Below are positions 42,332 through 51,021 of a stretch of DNA of 64,000 bases, in pieces. The stretch spans positions 5,755 through 69,754 of the forward strand of contig JBPCXI010000273.1 in the NCBI GenBank assembly GCA_051008895.1. The letters are read 5' to 3'. The translations under genes were made by a program, and so were the position numbers. The stretch is from SMWD01 sp051008895. Its GTDB lineage: Bacteria; Pseudomonadota; Gammaproteobacteria; Steroidobacterales; GCA-2729495. The notes beneath the pieces were generated by a model. It was not told the DNA's origin and ran no database searches. It saw only the letters and a program-made list of their open reading frames with translations. Position 1 is the first letter of the stretch. Every line of letters starts with the position of its first letter.

Positions 42332-43735
42332 TCAGCGCCGGCGCTTGCGGATACGCTCGCGGCGGCGCTGCTGCCGCGGCGTCAGTTTGTTACGCCGCCC
42401 TTCGTAGGGATTGCGCGACGTACGCAACTCGATGCGAATAGGCGTGCCGGCCAGCCGGAATGCGCGGCGGAATCGGCGCGCGAGATAACGGCGATAGCTG
42501 CTCGGCAGGCGCTCGGTCTGATTGCCGTGAATGACGATGGTCGGCGGCCGCTTGCCGCCCTGATGTGCATAACTGAGCTTGATCCGATGACGCCGGACAA
42601 CCGGCGGCGGGTGTGCCTGAACTGCCTCGAGCAACACGTCGTTCAACGCGCTGGTCGGCAGATCGCGGACGGCAGCAGCAGCAGCTCGCTCCGCGCTCTT
42701 GAGAATGTCGAATATGTTGCTGCCGTGGAGCGCGGAGATGAAGTGGGTCTCGGCGAAGTCCAGGAACGGTAGCTGCCGCTCGAGCTCACTGCGCAATTCA
42801 GCGCGCCGACGCTCGCTGAGGCCGTCCCATTTGTTGACGCCAAGCGTCAGCGCGCGGCCGCGCTGCAGGATCAGGCCGATCAGCGACGTATCCTGTTCCG
42901 TGATGCCGTCCCGCGCATCGATCAACACTATCACCGCGTCCGCATCGTCGAGTGCCTGCAGCGACTTCACGATGCTGAACTTTTCCACCATCTGCGTGAC
43001 GCGCGCCTTGCGGCGAATGCCGGCCGTGTCGACGAGCACGAAAGCGCGGTCTTCGTACTCGAACGGTATCGCGATGCTGTCGCGGGTCGTCCCCCCCTCG
43101 TCCTGCGTGACCAGACGCTCCTCGCCGAGGAAGCGGTTGATCAACGTGGACTTGCCGACGTTCGGTTTGCCGATAACGGCAATGCGAGTACCCGCGGCAT
43201 CCGCTTCGCTCGACGCGTCGTCATCGGCGGGCGGACACATCGCGAGTGCGACATCGAGCATCGATGTCACCCGGTCGCCGCGGGTTGCGGAAATCGCGAC
43301 GGGCTCGCCGATGCCGAGCGCAAAGAATTCCGCAATGCTCTCTTCCGCCGCGCGACCTTCCGTCTTGTTCACGGCCAGCACGACGGGTTTGCCGGTACGC
43401 CGAATTTGAGTCGCGACGTTCTCGTCACCCGCTGTCAGGCCGCCCTCGCCGTCGACCATCAGAACAACGACGTTGGCCTCGGCGACCGCCGACTCTACAT
43501 GCTTGCTCATCTGTCGATCGAGTTCGCCCTGATCGCCGGTCACACCGCCGGTGTCAACGACGATCGCCGAGCGCGTGCCGCCGTCGCCGTCCGACAGTTT
43601 CGCAAAGCCGTACTGACGGTCGCGAGTGAGCCCGGGATAGTCCGCGACGAGCGCATCCCGGGTGCCGGTCAAGCGGTTGAAGAGCGTCGACTTGCCGACA
43701 TTGGGCCGTCCGACGAGGGCGATTACCGGGAGCAC
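42332..43735 (-). CDS. der: Ribosome biogenesis GTPase Der (EngA)
   Basis: The 467-residue protein has two tandem G domains, GRPNVGKSTLFNRLTG with DTGG and NKTE, and GKPNVGKSTLINRFLGEE with DTAGIR and NKWD, then a KH-like C-terminal domain and a basic tail with RRERIRKRRR. It acts in 50S subunit maturation. The start is GTG 43735. It follows bamB after 15 bases on the same strand. Confidence 0.96.
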   Translation of the reverse strand: MLPVIALVGRPNVGKSTLFNRLTGTRDALVADYPGLTRDRQYGFAKLSDGDGGTRSAIVVDTGGVTGDQGELDRQMSKHVESAVAEANVVVLMVDGEGGLTAGDENVATQIRRTGKPVVLAVNKTEGRAAEESIAEFFALGIGEPVAISATRGDRVTSMLDVALAMCPPADDDASSEADAAGTRIAVIGKPNVGKSTLINRFLGEERLVTQDEGGTTRDSIAIPFEYEDRAFVLVDTAGIRRKARVTQMVEKFSIVKSLQALDDADAVIVLIDARDGITEQDTSLIGLILQRGRALTLGVNKWDGLSERRRAELRSELERQLPFLDFAETHFISALHGSNIFDILKSAERAAAAAVRDLPTSALNDVLLEAVQAHPPPVVRRHRIKLSYAHQGGKRPPTIVIHGNQTERLPSSYRRYLARRFRRAFRLAGTPIRIELRTSRNPYEGRRNKLTPRQQRRRERIRKRRR

Positions 43736-43750
43736 GGCGATCGAGACCGG

Positions 43751-44944
43751 CTAGTCTTTCCGGATTTCCGTGAACGCGTACAGCTTGCCGCCGTCGGTTA
43801 TGACGAAAACCATATCGTTGACGACTAGCGGCACGGAAGTGATGCGGTTGCCGCCGGCCCGCTTGCGCGCCTGCAATGAACCATCGCGGGAATCGTACCA
43901 ATGCAAGTAACCGTCGTAGTCGCCGACGACGATCGAGCTCCCATACGGGGCCGGACCGGTCACGTCGCGGTTCATCAGCGCCTCGTGCCGCCAGATCTCG
44001 CGTCCGGTGCGGCGCGATAACGCATACAGCTGGCCGGCGTCTCCGGTGACATAAATGTTGTTGAAATCGACGCCGACGCCGATGTGGCTGCCGATTTCCC
44101 GGTTCCAGAGCACCTGGCCCGACTCGACGGCCAGCGCCGAGAGGCTGGACTGGTAACCGATCGCGTACACGTCCTCGCCGACGATGCGCACGGTCGCGTT
44201 CAGATCGGATAGCCGATCGACTTCGGTCCGCCCGCGCGGCGGCGCAACCAGAGCGTCCCAGATCACGCTGCCGTCGCCGAGCTCGTAGGACGCAATCCGG
44301 CCATTGTCGAATCCGCAGACAACCGCATCGCCTGCGACCACCGGCGCGCCGGTGCCACGGACCGACAGACGCGGTACCGACTGCTGCACGAACCAGGCCT
44401 CGCCGCCGGTGTCGATATTCAACGCGGTCAACTTGCCGTCGACGGTGCGCACGAGCACCAGGTCGCTCGTAATTGCCGGCGGGGCGAGCACCTCACTGGA
44501 TACGATCGTCCGCCAGCGCTCGCTGCCGTCCGCCGCGTTCAGCGCGATCACCTCGCCGTTATTCGACCCCAGCACGAGCAATCCCTCGCCCACGGCCGGA
44601 CCGGCAGACAGGGGCAACTTGGTCTTCTTTCTCCAGAGGCGCTTGCCTTTGACGGCCTCGAACGCCGCCACGCGGCCGTCGTGCGCGGCGGCGAATACGT
44701 TCGCGCCGTCGGTGCCGACCGTCAACGCGAGCCGCAGATTCTTTGCGTCATCGCCGAGCCCTGCGCTCCACGCCTTCTTGATACGAATCGTCGGCTTGAA
44801 TTTGACGAGGTCCGCCGGCGGGTTGTCGTCCTCGTCGCCGCCGAACCAGCTGCAACCGCTGCCCGCCGTGGCGATCGCGACGAGGCCGATCAGAATCACT
44901 AACCTGCGTAAGCCGAACCGGCTGCTTTTCGCGCTATCGCTCAT
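43751..44944 (-). CDS. bamB: Outer membrane assembly lipoprotein BamB
   Basis: The 397-residue protein has a signal sequence with a lipobox-like end (VAIATAGSGC) and an eight-bladed PQQ-type beta-propeller with repeated motifs such as VGEGLLVLGSNNGEVIALNAADGSERW and VVGDYDGYLHWYDSRDG. It is a scaffold of the BAM complex at the inner face of the outer membrane. It stands between yfgM and der, the order seen in E. coli and relatives. Confidence 0.95.
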   Translation of the reverse strand: MSDSAKSSRFGLRRLVILIGLVAIATAGSGCSWFGGDEDDNPPADLVKFKPTIRIKKAWSAGLGDDAKNLRLALTVGTDGANVFAAAHDGRVAAFEAVKGKRLWRKKTKLPLSAGPAVGEGLLVLGSNNGEVIALNAADGSERWRTIVSSEVLAPPAITSDLVLVRTVDGKLTALNIDTGGEAWFVQQSVPRLSVRGTGAPVVAGDAVVCGFDNGRIASYELGDGSVIWDALVAPPRGRTEVDRLSDLNATVRIVGEDVYAIGYQSSLSALAVESGQVLWNREIGSHIGVGVDFNNIYVTGDAGQLYALSRRTGREIWRHEALMNRDVTGPAPYGSSIVVGDYDGYLHWYDSRDGSLQARKRAGGNRITSVPLVVNDMVFVITDGGKLYAFTEIRKD

Positions 44945-44964
44945 GGGCGGGTTCGCCGCTTAAC

Positions 44965-45660
44965 CTACGAGCCGGCCTGCTCGGCGTCCGCCTCAGCGTC
45001 ACCGTCGTCGCTCGCGCGCGCGCCACCCAGCGCGTCGAGTTTCGCCTGCACCAATACGCGGTCGACAACGGGCGGAATCTGTCCGGCCATCAACGCCGCC
45101 TCGTATGCCTCGCGGGCGTCGTCGAGCCGACCCTGCGCGAAATAGACGTCGCCGCGAATGTCGTCATAGCGGGCGGCGAATGCCGAATCCGGATTTGACG
45201 GCCCCAATACGTCGAGTGCCACTTCGTATTGCTGCTGCTGCAACCTCACTCGCGCCAGTCGCAGCCGAGCGATATGGCGGAACTCCGGCGACGTCGTATT
45301 GTCGACCGCGGCGGCGAGGTGCTCGGCGGCCGTCTCGAAATCGTTGCGGTCCATCGACGCCTTCGCCAGCACAAACCTGGACTGATCGATGTAGGCGGAG
45401 CCGGCGTAGCGCGACTGCAAGTCGGCAAACACCTCTTCGGCCTGGGTCAGACGTCCGCCACCGACCGCGGCGATCAGCTCTTCGTACAAGCCCGATGCGC
45501 GCTCGGCCTGCGTGTCGCGATAATCCTGCCACTGCTGCCAGCCGAATAGTCCGCCGAGGGCAACCACGATGCCGCCGACCACGAATGCCAGGTTCTCTCG
45601 CAACCATTGCCGGACGACCTCCGCCTGTTGCTCGTCCGTTCTAAAATCATCCAGCGCCAT
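44965..45660 (-). CDS. yfgM: YfgM family tetratricopeptide membrane protein
   Basis: The 231-residue protein has one N-terminal helix (FVVGGIVVALGGLFGWQQW) and a periplasmic TPR-like region (AEEVFADLQSRYAGSAYIDQ). YfgM is an ancillary partner of SecYEG and PpiD in periplasmic protein folding. It lies between hisS and bamB as in other gammaproteobacteria. The C-terminal tail is acidic and low-complexity. Confidence 0.9.
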   Translation of the reverse strand: MALDDFRTDEQQAEVVRQWLRENLAFVVGGIVVALGGLFGWQQWQDYRDTQAERASGLYEELIAAVGGGRLTQAEEVFADLQSRYAGSAYIDQSRFVLAKASMDRNDFETAAEHLAAAVDNTTSPEFRHIARLRLARVRLQQQQYEVALDVLGPSNPDSAFAARYDDIRGDVYFAQGRLDDAREAYEAALMAGQIPPVVDRVLVQAKLDALGGARASDDGDAEADAEQAGS

Positions 45661-45672
45661 GGCGTTCGATCC

Positions 45673-46947
45673 TCAATCTGAAAAATATTTCCGCAGTGCG
45701 CGATCGAGCTCCGCCCATTCAACCGTGACCTGCTCTGCATCTTCGCGCAACGGCTTGATGCCCGCGTTCTGCTGTTCGACTTCCGTTTCCCCGACGATGA
45801 CGGCGACGCGTGCGCCGCTGCGATCCGCGCGTTTCATCTGGGACTTGAATCCGCCGCCGCCGCAGTTTAACTCGATTCTCAGCGCCGGATTCGACTTCCG
45901 CAAACGCTCGGCCAGCGCGAAGGCCGGTTCGATGACTCGATCGCCGACGGCCACGACGTACACCTGCGGATCGGCCGACGCAGGCTGCCCGCCGCAGACG
46001 CGGTAGAGCTCCAGCAGACGCTCGAGACCGAGCGCCCAGCCGATGGCCGGCGTCGACCGCCCGCCGAGCTGCTCGACGAGCCCGTCATAGCGTCCGCCGG
46101 CGCAGACCGTGCCCTGGGCGCCGAGACGGTCGGTCACCCACTCGAACACCGTGCGCGTGTAGTAATCGAGGCCGCGAACGAGGCGCGGGTTCACGCGGTA
46201 GTCGATACCGACCGCATCGAGCATGGCGCGCAGGTCGGCAAAGTGCCGCGCCGATTCGTCGTCGAGAAAATCGGTGATCACCGGCGCGCCGGCGACAAGC
46301 TCGCGCAGGTCCGGGTTCTTGCTGTCGAGTATTCGCATCGGGTTTCGATGCAGGCGATCGCGGCTGTCATCGTCCAGACGGTCGACGTGAGCCTCGAAGT
46401 ATGCGGTCAGCTCGGTGCGATAGCGCGCCCGCGATTCCGGCGTGCCCAGCGAGTTAATTTCCAGCTCCACGGCATCCCGAACGCCGAGCGCCTCCCAAAG
46501 ACGATGCGTAACCGCGATCAGTTCCGCATCGATGTCCGGCCCGGCGAAGCCGAGCGCCTCGACGTCGAACTGGTGGAACTGGCGCTGACGACCCTTCTGC
46601 GGCTTTTCATAGCGAAACATCGGTCCGATGCACCACAGCTTCTGCCGCTGATTGTGGAGCAGGCCATTCGAGATCCCGGCCCGCACGATTCCCGCGGTTG
46701 CTTCCGGTCGCAGCGTGAGACTCTCGTCGTTGCGGTCGGCGAACGTGTACATCTCCTTTTCGACGATGTCGGTCACCTCACCGATCGAACGCTTGAATAA
46801 CTCCGTTCGCTCGACGATCGGGACGCGGATCTCCCGGTAACCGTAGCCGGTAACGGTAGCGCGAAGAATCTTCTCAACGGCGCGCCAGGTCGCGCTATCC
46901 TCGGGCAGGATATCGCTCATCCCGCGAATGGCCTGAATCTGCGCCAT
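45673..46947 (-). CDS. hisS: Histidyl-tRNA synthetase
   Basis: The 424-residue class II synthetase starts QIQAIRGMSDILPEDSATWR, has motif 2 (MFRYEKPQKGRQRQFHQFDVEALG), the His-specific LVRGLDYYTRTVFEW, motif 3 (PAIGWALGLERLLEL) and an anticodon-binding C-terminal domain. It charges tRNA-His. It lies between rodZ and yfgM; ispG, which often sits between rodZ and hisS, is absent here. Confidence 0.96.
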   Translation of the reverse strand: MAQIQAIRGMSDILPEDSATWRAVEKILRATVTGYGYREIRVPIVERTELFKRSIGEVTDIVEKEMYTFADRNDESLTLRPEATAGIVRAGISNGLLHNQRQKLWCIGPMFRYEKPQKGRQRQFHQFDVEALGFAGPDIDAELIAVTHRLWEALGVRDAVELEINSLGTPESRARYRTELTAYFEAHVDRLDDDSRDRLHRNPMRILDSKNPDLRELVAGAPVITDFLDDESARHFADLRAMLDAVGIDYRVNPRLVRGLDYYTRTVFEWVTDRLGAQGTVCAGGRYDGLVEQLGGRSTPAIGWALGLERLLELYRVCGGQPASADPQVYVVAVGDRVIEPAFALAERLRKSNPALRIELNCGGGGFKSQMKRADRSGARVAVIVGETEVEQQNAGIKPLREDAEQVTVEWAELDRALRKYFSD

Positions 46948-46963
46948 GATGGTTATCCGTCGG

Positions 46964-47953
46964 TCAGTCGGTCGACGCCGCGGAGATCTCGAATCGCGCG
47001 ACTTTGCCGGTGACGTTCGATGCCGGCACCACGAACGGCTCGTCGTTCACCGTCACATCGACGCCACTCGCATTGCCGATCAGCAGCCGAAACGGCGGCT
47101 CACCGGCGAGCTCGCGCTTGCGGCCCTTGCGCTGCAACCCGAACAGCAAGCGCTGATTTGCATCCGATATCTCGACCCAGGATTCTTCGCGGAAGTTGAG
47201 GTTCAGACGCACAAGCTCTGCCGACGGCCGCGACGCAGGCTCGTCAGTCACGACGACGGGCTCCGGCGCCGGCTCCGCAGTTACCGGCTCAGGCACGTCG
47301 TTAGCGACCACGGCCGGCGGTTCCTCCGGCTCGGCCTGGCGGGCGACCGGCGCGGCGATGACGGGCGCCGGCGCGACGGGCGCGGCCACCGGCTGCCGGG
47401 GCGCGACCCGCGCCGGGTCCTCGGCGATCGACACGTCGACGGATGCCGCTGCAGCCGGGTCGGCGGACGCTTCGGCGGGCGCTGCCGAAGACACGGGCAA
47501 CGGCTTGCTCAATCCTGCGGGCTCGTCGTCCTGCATCACATAGATCGTCAGAATCAAGCCGAGCAGCACGACGAGCGACGAAAAGCCCCAGATCACGGGA
47601 TTGACCGTTACCGACCTGCGCACGGGTTTCTCACTTGCGCGGATCGTCAGCACCTCGGTCGCGTCACGCCCGTAGCTGTCGAGCACGACGTCTTCCGCCA
47701 GCCCGACGAGTTTTGCATAGGCTTTCAGGTGCCCACGAACGAACACCGGCGCGCCGAGTTCTTCGAAGCGTTCGTCTTCGAGCGCGAGCACCACGGACTC
47801 ATCGAGATTCAACGCTTCGGATATGCGCTCGAGCGACATCGCGCGAGCCTTGCGCGCAGAACGGAGGCGGTCACCCAATCCGAGTCCGCCGCCCTGGGCG
47901 CTCGCGGCCCCGCCCTGCTTCGGAGCGTCGATGTCGGTTTGCTCAGCCGGCAT
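46964..47953 (-). CDS. rodZ: Cytoskeleton protein RodZ
   Basis: The 329-residue protein has a cytoplasmic helix-turn-helix domain at about 28-95 (GDRLRSARKARAMSLERISEALNLDE), a single helix near 112-134 (VIWGFSSLVVLLGLILTIYVM), a Pro/Ala/Val-rich periplasmic linker and a DUF4115-like C-terminal domain (SWVEISDANQRLLFGL). It links MreB to the membrane and cell-wall machinery. Its start overlaps the end of pilW by 11 bases. Confidence 0.93.
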   Translation of the reverse strand: MPAEQTDIDAPKQGGAASAQGGGLGLGDRLRSARKARAMSLERISEALNLDESVVLALEDERFEELGAPVFVRGHLKAYAKLVGLAEDVVLDSYGRDATEVLTIRASEKPVRRSVTVNPVIWGFSSLVVLLGLILTIYVMQDDEPAGLSKPLPVSSAAPAEASADPAAAASVDVSIAEDPARVAPRQPVAAPVAPAPVIAAPVARQAEPEEPPAVVANDVPEPVTAEPAPEPVVVTDEPASRPSAELVRLNLNFREESWVEISDANQRLLFGLQRKGRKRELAGEPPFRLLIGNASGVDVTVNDEPFVVPASNVTGKVARFEISAASTD

Positions 47954-48731
47954 TGCGAGAGCGCTCCAGCAGCCGCCGGGTTTCGACGGATTCCGGGAAG
48001 TCCTGGCGTAACGCGCGCGCCGCCGCGTCGGCGGCCTTCATGTCGCCCATCGCCGTTTCGACCCTGAAACTCAACCACAACAACTCCGGCGACGACGACG
48101 CGACGTTCGAATAGCGCTGCAGGAATGCCCGTGCCTGCAGGAAGTTCTCGCGCTGATACGCGACATCGGCCATTTGCAGCAGCGCATCGGGAAACTCCGG
48201 ATTGAATGCCAGCGCGCGCCGCAGGTAGTCCTCCGCGCGCTCCAGGCTTACGTTCTTCGCGCAAACGCCGGCGTTGGTATTCAGCACGGCCTTGTCCGAA
48301 AAAACCCTGGATTGCGGCACGGCAATCGCGCGGTCGAACATTCGCAGCGCTTCCGCGCGCGACTCCTCGTCGCGACACAGGAACGCGCCGAGGCTGTTCA
48401 ATGCCTCGGGGTCGTCCGGGTCAATGGATACCGCCTTGCGATAATGCCGCTCGGCCCCGGGGACGTCGCCGAGCCGCTCATAGACGAGGCCAAGCGCTCG
48501 CTGTGCCGTGACATTACGCGGATCCAGCTCGATCGCCTTCTCGAGCTTGGATTGCGCCGAGCGCAGATCGCCCTGGCGTAAATAGCTGATACCGAGATCG
48601 ACGTTGAGCTCAGCCGCCTCTTTCGGCTGCTCCTTGGGCTGCTTCCGGCCCTTGGTCGTCTGCGTCACGCAGCCGCCGGCGACGAGCGCGAATGCGACCA
48701 ACACCGCGATAAGGCGCATGCTCCGAACCAT
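47943..48731 (-). CDS. pilW: Type IV pilus biogenesis/stability lipoprotein PilW (PilF)
   Basis: The product of about 262 residues has a lipobox (LVAGGC) and tandem TPRs (LDLDLGISYLRQGDLRSAQSKLEKAIELDPR-type repeats, ALGLVYERLGDVPGAERHYRKAV). PilW anchors to the outer membrane and is needed for PilQ secretin assembly. ATG 48731 overlaps the rlmN stop as TGATG, so translation is probably coupled; a second ATG at 48719 is possible. It fits the conserved rlmN-pilW-rodZ order. Confidence 0.92.
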   Translation of the reverse strand: MVRSMRLIAVLVAFALVAGGCVTQTTKGRKQPKEQPKEAAELNVDLGISYLRQGDLRSAQSKLEKAIELDPRNVTAQRALGLVYERLGDVPGAERHYRKAVSIDPDDPEALNSLGAFLCRDEESRAEALRMFDRAIAVPQSRVFSDKAVLNTNAGVCAKNVSLERAEDYLRRALAFNPEFPDALLQMADVAYQRENFLQARAFLQRYSNVASSSPELLWLSFRVETAMGDMKAADAAARALRQDFPESVETRRLLERSRNAG

Positions 48732-49825
48732 CACTGAATAATGCCCTGCTGCATTTTTGTCCCCAACGGCACAAGTACGCGATTGCTCACACGTCCGGCG
48801 AGTTGCCCGCAAGCGGCGGCAATATCGTCGCCACGCGTCTTGCGCGTGACCGTAATGATACCTGCGTCCAGCAGCAACTGGCGAAACGCATCGACCGTCG
48901 CCCGGGGCGAGCGCTTGAACTCGCTGCCGGGGAACGGGTTGAACGGAATCAGGTTGACCATCGCGGGCCGATCGGCGAGCAGGCGCGCCAGCTGGCGCGC
49001 GTGCTCCAGGCTGTCGTTGACGCCAGCCAGCATCACATACTCAAAGGTGACGTCCTTGAGGCGGGCAGCACGTGCGTAGTCCCAACAGGCCGACAACAGT
49101 TCATCGATGGGATGACGACGGTTGATCGGCACGAGCCGGTCGCGCAGTTCGTCGTTCGGCGCGTGCAGCGAAACCGCGAGCGCGACGTTCGACGTCTCCG
49201 CGAGGCGCCTGATCTGCGGCACGAGTCCGGAGGTGCTGACCGTTACCCTGCGGCGCGACAGACCGAAGCCGAGATCGTCAAGCAGGATATCGACCGCGCC
49301 CACGACCGCGCGCAGATTGGCCAACGGCTCGCCCATGCCCATGAATACGACATTCGAAATGCGCTGCGCGTCCTCCGCGCCAAGCTCGTTGCGCGCCAGC
49401 ATGACCTGGCCGACGATTTCCTCGGCGGTCAGATTGCGGTTGAATCCCTGCCGCCCGGTCGCGCAGAACGGACAGTCCATTGCACAACCGACCTGTGAAG
49501 ATACGCACAACGTGCCGCGGTTCGTCTCCGGAATGAAGACCGTCTCGATCGCCTGCTTCTCGCCCGCGCGCAGCTGCCACTTGACGACGCCGTCCGCCGC
49601 GTCCTCGCGCACCTGTATCTCGGGCAGGCTAAAAGTGAGCTGGTCGGCCAATGCATTGCGAAGCACCAGGCTCAGATCGGTCATGTCCGCGACATCGTAG
49701 ACCGAGCGACCGTAGACCCACTGCATGACCTGCCGCGCACGAAACGGCTTCTCGCCGATACCGGCGAACAGGGACTCGAGGTCCGTGCGCGTCATGCCTA
49801 GCAGGTTGCGGGTGGCGGCGGTCAT
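48731..49825 (-). CDS. rlmN: Dual-specificity 23S rRNA A2503 / tRNA A37 methyltransferase
   Basis: The 364-residue radical SAM enzyme has the CxxxCxxC cluster in SSQVGCAMDCPFCATGRQGF, followed by GEPLANL and VALAVSLHAPND, and C-terminal NLIPFNPFPGS. RlmN makes m2A in rRNA and several tRNAs. It lies between ndk and pilW in the conserved order. The start is ATG 49825, 9 bases from ndk. Confidence 0.96.
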   Translation of the reverse strand: MTAATRNLLGMTRTDLESLFAGIGEKPFRARQVMQWVYGRSVYDVADMTDLSLVLRNALADQLTFSLPEIQVREDAADGVVKWQLRAGEKQAIETVFIPETNRGTLCVSSQVGCAMDCPFCATGRQGFNRNLTAEEIVGQVMLARNELGAEDAQRISNVVFMGMGEPLANLRAVVGAVDILLDDLGFGLSRRRVTVSTSGLVPQIRRLAETSNVALAVSLHAPNDELRDRLVPINRRHPIDELLSACWDYARAARLKDVTFEYVMLAGVNDSLEHARQLARLLADRPAMVNLIPFNPFPGSEFKRSPRATVDAFRQLLLDAGIITVTRKTRGDDIAAACGQLAGRVSNRVLVPLGTKMQQGIIQ

Positions 49826-49834
49826 GGGTTCGAC

Positions 49835-50266
49835 TCAGCGCGTCCGCGGACAGATCTCGTCTGCGGCGAAGAAAAAGCTGATCTCCTCCGCGGCAGTATC
49901 CGGGGCGTCGGAACCGTGCACGACATTCTCCTCGATGCTGTTCGCGAAATCCTTGCGGATCGTGCCGGCGGCGGCATTCTCCGGATTGGTATCGCCCATG
50001 ATCTCCCGGTTCTGCATGATCGCATTCTCGCCCTCGAGCACCTGGACCATCACCGGCCCGGAGATCATGTAGCTCACCAGATCATTATAAAACGGCCGTT
50101 CTTTGTGAACCGCATAGAAGCCTTCCGCCTGCTCGCGACTCAGATGCAGCATTTTAGACGCGACAATTTGCAGGCCCGCCTGTTCGAAGCGTCGATAGAC
50201 CTCCCCGATCAAATTCTTTTCGACGCCGTCGGGTTTAACGATAGAAAACGTCCGTTCGATAGCCAT
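49835..50266 (-). CDS. ndk: Nucleoside diphosphate kinase
   Basis: The 143-residue protein has the signature ERTFSIVKPDGVEKNLIGE, KERPFYNDLV, the MGDTNP loop and the active-site His in NVVHGSDAPDTAAEEI. It transfers the terminal phosphate between NTPs and NDPs via phospho-His. It lies between the isc genes and rlmN. Confidence 0.96.
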   Translation of the reverse strand: MAIERTFSIVKPDGVEKNLIGEVYRRFEQAGLQIVASKMLHLSREQAEGFYAVHKERPFYNDLVSYMISGPVMVQVLEGENAIMQNREIMGDTNPENAAAGTIRKDFANSIEENVVHGSDAPDTAAEEISFFFAADEICPRTR

Positions 50267-50287
50267 AACTCTTCCCGTTACTTGTAA

Positions 50288-50608
50288 CTAGATACTGAAA
50301 CTCTCGCCGCAACCGCATTCGCCGGTTGCTTTCGGATTACGAAACTTGAAAGCCTCATTCAGGCCTTCGCGCACGTAGTCGACTTCAGTGCCGTCGATCA
50401 CGTCAAGACTCTGTCGATCGACGACGACCTTCACATCGTCGGACTCGAACACGACGTCGTCGTCACCGATCTCGTCCGCATAATTCACGACGTAGGCGAA
50501 ACCGGAGCAACCGGTCTTCTTTATTCCGAGGCGCAGGCCGATACCCGCGCCGCGCTGCGCCAGGTAATTCCTGACACGGTCGGCGGCCCTGTCTGTCAGC
50601 TTTATCAT
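50288..50608 (-). CDS. iscA: Iron-sulfur cluster assembly protein IscA
   Basis: The 106-residue A-type carrier has the three conserved Cys in KTGCSGFAY and GECGCGESFSI. It accepts clusters from the IscU scaffold and delivers them to apo-proteins. It follows the IscU-like gene by about 17 bases. IscR, HscBA and ferredoxin genes are not present next to it. Confidence 0.92.
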   Translation of the reverse strand: MIKLTDRAADRVRNYLAQRGAGIGLRLGIKKTGCSGFAYVVNYADEIGDDDVVFESDDVKVVVDRQSLDVIDGTEVDYVREGLNEAFKFRNPKATGECGCGESFSI

Positions 50609-50625
50609 TAGATAACTTCCTTGTC

Positions 50626-51021
50626 CTATCTTCCGGCAAGCCCACTATTGTCCCAAGCTCGCCAGCAATGGTGCAAGGCGTCCTCGACGAGCAGCAGGCG
50701 ACCGGTCTTCTCGGCGGGCACCTCCAGCGCGGCCGCCAGCTCCGCGGGCTCCAGCTCGCCGAGCGCCCGCGCCGGCGCGCCCTCCAGGCGCTCGCAGGCG
50801 AGGCTGCACGCCGCAATCGTGTGCGGACAGCCGTAGGCCAGAAAGACGATTTCGGCGATCCGGTCGTCCTCGATGCGCGCCTCGAAGCGAACCTGGGCGC
50901 CGTTTTCCCGCTGGCCGGCGGATCCGGCGCACAGGGTCCCATGCTTGCCCGTCAACGGCCCGGCGTTGAACGGCCGCTCGAAATGCCGTGCGACGAGCGC
51001 CGAATACGACGGCACGCTCAC
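50626..51021 (-). CDS. IscU-like iron-sulfur scaffold protein, divergent
   Basis: This 131-residue protein has the spacing of an IscU/NifU-N domain: Cys in GTLCAGSAG (in place of ACGD), Cys in FLAYGCPHTIAACS (in place of YGCGSAIAS) and Cys in LVEDALHHCW (in place of HCS). All three cluster ligands are there but the surrounding sequence is divergent, and the usual LPPVK chaperone-binding motif is absent. It starts at GTG 51021, the last base of the iscS stop, so coupled translation with iscS is likely. Function as a cluster scaffold is inferred from context. Confidence 0.75.
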   Translation of the reverse strand: MSVPSYSALVARHFERPFNAGPLTGKHGTLCAGSAGQRENGAQVRFEARIEDDRIAEIVFLAYGCPHTIAACSLACERLEGAPARALGELEPAELAAALEVPAEKTGRLLLVEDALHHCWRAWDNSGLAGR

